A model generated the notes under the pieces. That model did no database searches, was not told the origin of the DNA, and saw only the letters and a program-made list of their open reading frames with translations. The translations under genes were made by a program, and so were the position numbers. Positions 47,501-51,000 of a DNA stretch of 51,000 nucleotides are shown in pieces. The first letter of the stretch is position 1. The number at the start of each line of letters is the position of its first letter. Source of the stretch: Bacteroidetes bacterium GWF2_29_10 (GTDB taxonomy: Bacteria; Bacteroidota; Bacteroidia; Bacteroidales; GWE2-29-8); contig MEOD01000006.1 in NCBI GenBank assembly GCA_001768555.1, positions 1 to 51,000 on the forward strand. Reading direction: 5' to 3'.

Positions 47501-50500
47501 TACTGGATATGCTTCTGGATGTTCTAATATTGACACAATTGTTGTTAATGTGTTTACAGACATCCCTGTAGTTGATGCAGGTTCTTATGTTGCTATTTGT
47601 AAAGGAAATTCTACAACAATAACAGCAACGGGCGGAGTATCTTATGTATGGGTTCCTTCTGGTTTTGGAGATAATCTAAAAGCGTCATATACGGTTAGTC
47701 CTGCATCTACAACTACATTTACAGTTACAGCAACTGGAGAAAATGGGTGTACTGCAAGTGATAATGTTGTAGTTGGAGTGGTTATGGATTACCCAACAAT
47801 AAATGCAGGAAGTGATGTTACTGTTTGTTCTGGTACTAATGTAACTACAGCAATAACAGAGAGTGGAGCTTCTTATTACTTATGGAGCAATGGGGAAACA
47901 ACTAAAAATATAACTGTTACTCCAACTCAAACTACTACATACGTTGTCACTGTAACAAAAGCTTTATATGGTTGTACTGCATCTGATGACATTGTTGTTA
48001 ATATAAAAGCATTACCAAATGTTAATGCAGGAAATGACAAATCAATATGCATAAATCAAAGCACTATACTTAGTGCTACTGGAGGAAGTTCCTACTATTG
48101 GAGCACAGGAAGCACAACAACAAGCATAAACGTTACACCTTCTGCTACTACAACATATGCAGTCACAGTAACATCTTCTGAAGGATGTACAGCGGTTGAT
48201 GATGTTATTGTTTTTGTAAATCCATTACCTGTTGCCGATGCTGGTCTTGACCAAACAATTTGTAAAGGTTTCTCTGCAACTCTTGTTGCTACAGGAGGTG
48301 TATCTTATGTATGGAATGGCGGTATTGCTTATACTAATTCTGTGGAAGTTGCACCTACTACAAATACATTATATTCAGTTACAGTTACAGATGCAAATGA
48401 TTGTGCTAGTGTTGACTATGTAAATGTGGTGATTTATCCAAATGTGGAAGCAAATATATCAGCTTCTTCTTCTGCTTGTATAGGTAGTACAATAAATATT
48501 AGTGCAACAGGAGGAACAAGTTATTATTGGTCAACTGGAGAAATAACAAGTAATATTTCAGTTGTTATTAATGCTCCTGTGGATTATTATGTAACAGTTA
48601 CTGATGATAATGGATGTACTGCATCTACAGCAAAAACTATAAATACTTACCCATCTCCTATAGCTAATGCGGGTGTTGATAAAACAGTATGTGAAGGATT
48701 AGGGGCATCTCTAACAAACTCTACAACTGAATATATGTATAAATGGAGCACAAATGCTACTACTAAAAGTATTACTGTAGTCCCTACTCAAACAACTACA
48801 TATACTATAACAACTACATCGGATTATTTATGCACAGCTACAGACGAAGTTATTGTTTTTGTTAGTCCAAAACCAAGTGTTGAAACTACAGGACAAAAAA
48901 CTATATGTAAAGGAGAATCAACTACTTTAACTGCTGTTGAAAATAATGCTACTTATTATTGGACAGGTGGTATAACAAATCAAAGCATTACAATTGCCCC
49001 AACAACAAGTACGGCTTATTACCTTACTGTTACAAATACAAATGGTTGCACATCTTCTAGCATGCATACTGTTTATATTAGTAGTCCAGTTCTAGCTATT
49101 TCTGCAAAAAATCTATGTAGAGGAAGTGACATTACTTTATCTCCTACTTCAAATTGTGTAGATTTTTCATGGAATACTGGTGAAACAACTCAAAATATTA
49201 CTGTAAATCCTACAGTTACTACAACTTATTATGTAACAGCTAAAACAGATTTTAATTGTGAAACAAATACTTCTGTAGTTGTTACAATAAGATCTCTTCC
49301 TGTTGCAAATGCAGGTGTAGATCAAACTATTTGTAGTGGTTTAAATGCTACTTTAACATCTTCTACTTCAACATACTATACATGGAGTACTGATGAATAT
49401 GTTAAAACTATTACAGTAGAACCAACTGCTCATACAACTTATACTGTAACTGTTAGAAACAGTTATAATTGTACTGCTAGTGATGCTGTTGTTGTTTTTG
49501 TTGGTGGGGTTACTGTGGATTCTATTATTACAACAGGACGAATTACTTGTAATGGAAGTAACGATGGCTTTGCTAAAGTTTTAGCTTCTGGTGCAGGTTT
49601 GACTTATTCCTGGACTAATGGAATGGTGATGGATAGTGCTTATGGATTAGCAGGAGGAATGCATTCTGTAACAGTTAAAGATATGTATAATTGTTCTGCA
49701 ACAGGTTCTGTTTCTTTATATGAACCTTATTACTTCCCTTCAGTTGGAAATGTTACTTTTAGTAATATAACAGATCGATCTGCTCAAGTTAATTGGACTC
49801 GTGATTCTGAAAACGCTAATTATTTGTTTAGATATAGAAACAAATCTATTGATGGTCCTTGGAATTATATGGGTATTGCTCCAACTTCTATAAGTGCGAA
49901 CCTAATTAATTTAATACCAGGAAGCGAATATGAACTACAAATAAGACAATTCAAAAATGATTCTACTTATTCTTGTGTATCTTCTGACGTATTCTCAACG
50001 CAAACAATTTGTAATGATGTAGTAGTTAATATTACTGAAATTACTTCAGCAACTGCTAAGGTTTCTTGGAATAAAATACCAACAGCAACTAGTTATATGT
50101 TTAGATATAAAGTTATTCCTGATGGAGTATGGAATTACCGTACACTTTCTGCTAATGACACTGTTCTTAACTTATCTTCTCTTAATGCTCTTACTTACTA
50201 TGAAGTTCATATAAGAGCATTCTGTGGATCTAGTTACTCTAATTTTGTTATTTCTGATTTCCGTACTCAATATAGTTGTGGTATTGCTGACGGACGTACA
50301 GCATATGATATAACGTCCACAAAAGCTGTTGTCAAATGGAATGGAGTAGGGGGTGCAGAATACTTCCTTGTTAGATGGAAAAAACAAAGTGAAAGCACTT
50401 GGAGATATGTTTGGACCTCTGGAGCTACTGATAGATTACAATTAGGTTGCGGTGTTTGTGCTGTTCAAGATCAACTTTCTCCTAATACAGTTTACGAATG

Positions 50501-50882
50501 GCAAATACGATCATTCTGTAATGCTGATAAAACTAGATATTCTGACTTCTCTGCAATCAACACATTTAACACTTTATCTGCAAAATCATTAGAAGGTTAT
50601 GTGGTTGAAAATAAAGCAAACGGGGAAATTTCTTATAATATTTATCCAAACCCAACTATTGATAATTCTACTTTAAATATCAATTTGAATAAAGATTCTC
50701 AATTAAATATTGAGGTTTATGACTTACTTGGTCAAAAGATAGAAAATATTTACTCTGGATACCAAATAGAAGGAAATCATAAATTCTTAATTGATAGTAA
50801 AACATTTAGAACAGGAACTTATATTGTTAAAATAACTATTGATAACAATACATACCATTCTAGATTAGTAAAATCTGAATAG
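41559..50882 (+). CDS. Giant modular T9SS-secreted surface protein (3107 aa)
   Basis: The signal peptide covers about 1-25 (ending SITAQ). Residues about 75-745 hold some 13-15 beta-propeller-like repeats of roughly 50 residues with YVGGxFTxxG and IAKWNGTxWxxLG cores. An Ig-like domain follows at about 747-827 (YQWIKDG, DTGYYYCKVTN). From about 828 to 2647 there are about 25 repeats of roughly 72 residues of the form NAGxDQTICxGxSxTLxATGG, YxWSTG, TTTYxVTVTxxxGCTAxD. A SprB-like unit is at about 2650-2722 (ITCNGSNDGFAKV). Three fibronectin III-like domains span about 2725-3005, and a T9SS type A sorting domain spans about 3025-3107 (YNIYPNPT, GTYIVKI). It is exported through T9SS and surface-attached or released. 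An adhesin or gliding-type role is an inference. It is transcribed alone from its own promoter to its own terminator. Confidence 0.92.
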   Translation: MKKLYQLIIICFWLFGMSLSSITAQNNPSLKDVLNPDGTVKKDVPAGSFDPTGYKMTTNKKGEPVFVKEQQFASGDEAWSGMFSLNGTTGIVKAITVMDNNIYIAGNFSTFGDKFSVSIIKWNGISFENIGNFDGEINALASVNGYLYVGGAFTTINSVSYNRIAKWNGTSWSALGSGFDGIVYAISALDTKLYVGGSFSYSGATSVNNIAMWNGASFQAMGTGANTVVYSVLAIDQYNVYAGGDFSSIGGVANTSRIAKWNGTTWEPMGTGVNSTVYAIAKNAGIIYAGGDFSLAGGITANYIAKWNGATWSAFPKEINGRVYSIISIDTNNIYIGGNFSYVNTTDLAGRIAKWNGTKWDTTGFKSGLSSTVFCMYKNDKDLYVGGEFAKAGNMPFGKFAKFDIPNSKWNSFNINRAVTKPTSTSLNNGYINAVYVKNNKVYIGGDFSYAGGVQTDNVAMWDGKKWNGYGTGLWGSFVYSITVNDFDELIVGSTAYSLKYITKWNGASWVTLGEGLNASPLTLSYIDGTLYAGGGFTLSGNGVDSLKYIAKFNGTTWEPIIYNGKNGVNARVNSIVGGNGNVYAAGIFTEAGGVVANNVAKWNGTAWSNLGDGTSGEIKGMDYYNGNLYVTGFFSNAGGVMVKNVAKWDGTVWSALGGGLTALNYYNSISVIDDNNIIVVGDGDNAYSVNFFNGTSWANLGSGILGDVNAVDNDDYGNLYFGGDFSSAGGKPAIDFAKFAYKPDVYNSPLVEYLKCVDGSIVLGIEASGYGTLAYQWIKDGVDIGGATSSIFNRNYLVLEDTGYYYCKVTNSYGVSYSDSAHLRILSIPSVFAGIDQTMCEGKSATINASGAVNYSWSTGEKTTSITVNPIMTNTYFVTGYNEAGCFNTDEIQITVQSAPSAYAGTDKTICNGNITTLSASGGNTYSWSPSLSLNNPNIYNPIAQPSNTTTYVVTVTNLYSCTAIDNVVVTVYENPIANAGVDQTICYGNTATLMGTGGGTYFWSNGSSDAQIIVSPMSTTSYYLTVSSNGCIDNDTIVVYVNAMPNISILGNDTTICQGASVMLNSIGGDYYTWSNESVGSTIEVFPTSNKTYTVTGTTANGCTDSDDIIINVSEVPSVVILENDSIKVCEGAVLNITAQASMPNCTYSWLNTSDIDSILNVSYAINADYTVKVTSSNGCTGIDNVNISTTVIPTANAGADQTICNGNVANLIGSGSQVYSWSTNQTVANISVYPNFTMDYYLTVHPIGNPGCYDVDTVEVFVSNLPLVNLGTDKNICKGSSTTITATGATTYTWSDGLGYGASKTVSPTVNTTYYVTGTNDNECFDIDTVIVIVNDIPLINIGNDKTICQGTSTTITATGASNYYWNTGDTTSSIIVSPISETNYSVTVTNVYGCTATDAITVFVTNTPDVNAGTDKNICKGSSITITATGASNYSWISGQITNSINVVPIMNTTYTVTGYIEGCSDIDTVIVIVNDIPSVNAGMDQTICEGDSALLSAWSFEPDSYMWNTGQTIETIYVAPNTTTTYRVTAIKNGCTQSDDVVITVSQKPLVNAGTDKTICKGQSINIMATGATTYSWSNGVENTNINVSPSVNTTYYVTGYSANGCNNKDDNIVSVITEIPTVTVMAGKDSICNGGSVYMSVSGTGTSYIWSSGSTSGSHNEYPTNTGYIYVTAFSTNGCINKDSAYVIVNPVPYANAGSDQTICSGDSINITATGGGTYSWNTAEAIPTIKVSPTENTYYYVTVTNDKGCKAYDNMLVTVKSQPIVNLGPDSMLCSDDYLMLKAPTADTYLWNTNNTGDYIWVNPQTSSTYSVTIVSNGCSASDEIVFDVTKAASILSQTNTINVCGEELTYIRVTAEGDNLNYQWRAYNSDSGTYYNLANDANHSGVNKDTLFIQNTPYDYFECYVENACGLAISNYITVTKGNISVSGGEDKTICNGASSTLFATGADTYSWNTGSFYNYTTVNPSITTTYTVTGYASGCSNIDTIVVNVFTDIPVVDAGSYVAICKGNSTTITATGGVSYVWVPSGFGDNLKASYTVSPASTTTFTVTATGENGCTASDNVVVGVVMDYPTINAGSDVTVCSGTNVTTAITESGASYYLWSNGETTKNITVTPTQTTTYVVTVTKALYGCTASDDIVVNIKALPNVNAGNDKSICINQSTILSATGGSSYYWSTGSTTTSINVTPSATTTYAVTVTSSEGCTAVDDVIVFVNPLPVADAGLDQTICKGFSATLVATGGVSYVWNGGIAYTNSVEVAPTTNTLYSVTVTDANDCASVDYVNVVIYPNVEANISASSSACIGSTINISATGGTSYYWSTGEITSNISVVINAPVDYYVTVTDDNGCTASTAKTINTYPSPIANAGVDKTVCEGLGASLTNSTTEYMYKWSTNATTKSITVVPTQTTTYTITTTSDYLCTATDEVIVFVSPKPSVETTGQKTICKGESTTLTAVENNATYYWTGGITNQSITIAPTTSTAYYLTVTNTNGCTSSSMHTVYISSPVLAISAKNLCRGSDITLSPTSNCVDFSWNTGETTQNITVNPTVTTTYYVTAKTDFNCETNTSVVVTIRSLPVANAGVDQTICSGLNATLTSSTSTYYTWSTDEYVKTITVEPTAHTTYTVTVRNSYNCTASDAVVVFVGGVTVDSIITTGRITCNGSNDGFAKVLASGAGLTYSWTNGMVMDSAYGLAGGMHSVTVKDMYNCSATGSVSLYEPYYFPSVGNVTFSNITDRSAQVNWTRDSENANYLFRYRNKSIDGPWNYMGIAPTSISANLINLIPGSEYELQIRQFKNDSTYSCVSSDVFSTQTICNDVVVNITEITSATAKVSWNKIPTATSYMFRYKVIPDGVWNYRTLSANDTVLNLSSLNALTYYEVHIRAFCGSSYSNFVISDFRTQYSCGIADGRTAYDITSTKAVVKWNGVGGAEYFLVRWKKQSESTWRYVWTSGATDRLQLGCGVCAVQDQLSPNTVYEWQIRSFCNADKTRYSDFSAINTFNTLSAKSLEGYVVENKANGEISYNIYPNPTIDNSTLNINLNKDSQLNIEVYDLLGQKIENIYSGYQIEGNHKFLIDSKTFRTGTYIVKITIDNNTYHSRLVKSE

Positions 50883-50903
50883 ATTAAATTCTTTAATAAC
50901 TTT

Positions 50904-50935
50904 AAAAAGGGTGTTAGGTTTCTAACACCCTTTTT
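50904..50935 (+). terminator. Terminator of the giant surface protein gene
   Basis: GGGTGTTAG (50909-50917) pairs perfectly with CTAACACCC (50922-50930) across a 4-base loop. The stem is extended by A5 and T5 and followed by a T-run, 22 bases after the stop codon. Confidence 0.92.
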
Positions 50936-50976
50936 TTATCCCAAATTGTCTATTAGAAATTTTTTAATATCAATTT

Positions 50977-51000
50977 ACTTGTCCTAAATTATTCGTAAAT
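50977..51000 (+). repeat. Possible second copy of the GTCCTAAATT motif
   Basis: ACTTGTCCTAAATTATTCGT near the window edge resembles ACTGTCCTAAATTTTCAAGT at 40828, beside the transposase fragment, in the same orientation. It is cut by the window end, so it cannot be confirmed as an element terminus. Confidence 0.3.

Noticed and set aside
47356-48423. Extra open frames on both strands inside the giant gene
   Set aside because: They arise from the biased Thr/Ser/Val-rich repeats read in other frames and have low-complexity Leu/Ile products.
44040-49500. Regularly spaced repeats that could be mistaken for a CRISPR array
   Set aside because: The period is about 215 bp, the repeats are degenerate at DNA level and they lie in one open frame as protein repeats.

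Overview
The window is AT-rich chromosomal DNA (by eye roughly 30% GC) from a member of the Bacteroidota. Four kinds of evidence point there. Two secreted proteins carry type IX secretion (T9SS) sorting domains, one of type B and one of type A. There are Bacteroidota-type families (DUF3822 beside rsmD, DUF3108, a lone GT5-like glycogen synthase domain divergent from panC). Several genes have the TTG-N19-TAnnTTTG promoter of the Bacteroidota primary sigma factor. The encoded proteins are rich in Asn, Lys and Ile. I cannot name the genus.

Layout. At 1-250 there are degenerate direct repeats, a solo IS-end-like repeat and the typA terminator. From 0.3 to 9.2 kb lie typA, a SPOR-domain protein with a tandem universal stress protein, a peptidase-S74 surface protein, dnaK and a TonB-dependent receptor. 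From 9.5 to 12.2 kb is a compact arsenic operon, arsR-arsC-arsM-acr3, which ends 17 bp before another IS-end-like repeat. From 12.3 to 14.6 kb is a leftward operon, DUF3822-rsmD-coaD-yciH/SUI1, divergent from a GMC-type flavin oxidoreductase. From 16.4 to 17.2 kb is a gene-poor stretch with a third repeat copy. A T9SS type B cargo protein follows at 17.2-19.1 kb.

From 19.1 to 25.2 kb a leftward operon carries a B12-dependent (class II) ribonucleotide reductase, rsmE, a YhbP-like flavoprotein, an LptF/LptG permease and a lipoprotein. From 25.7 to 30.8 kb a rightward operon carries sixA, pyrG, yidC and a GT61 glycosyltransferase, closed by a strong bidirectional terminator. Then come an orphan NarL-type response regulator, rpmI-rplT with its own promoter and no infC beside it, a GT5-like protein divergent from panC, and a DUF3108 protein. 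A leftward operon of bacteriohemerythrin, a metallo-beta-lactamase-fold hydrolase, aroA and a CcmC-like protein ends near 38.8 kb.

The last part begins with the fourth IS-end-like repeat and a B12-binding radical SAM protein. It continues with a gene-poor stretch holding a decayed IS4-type transposase fragment. It ends with a 3107-residue secreted modular protein: N-terminal beta-propeller-like repeats, one Ig-like domain, about 25 repeats of roughly 72 residues, a SprB-like unit, three fibronectin III-like domains and a T9SS type A sorting domain. Most of the window is core metabolism and housekeeping. The accessory signals are the dispersed repeats, the arsenic operon, the GMC oxidoreductase, the radical SAM gene and the giant surface protein. 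I saw no CRISPR array, rRNA, tRNA or intact transposase, and no convincing new defence-type system.
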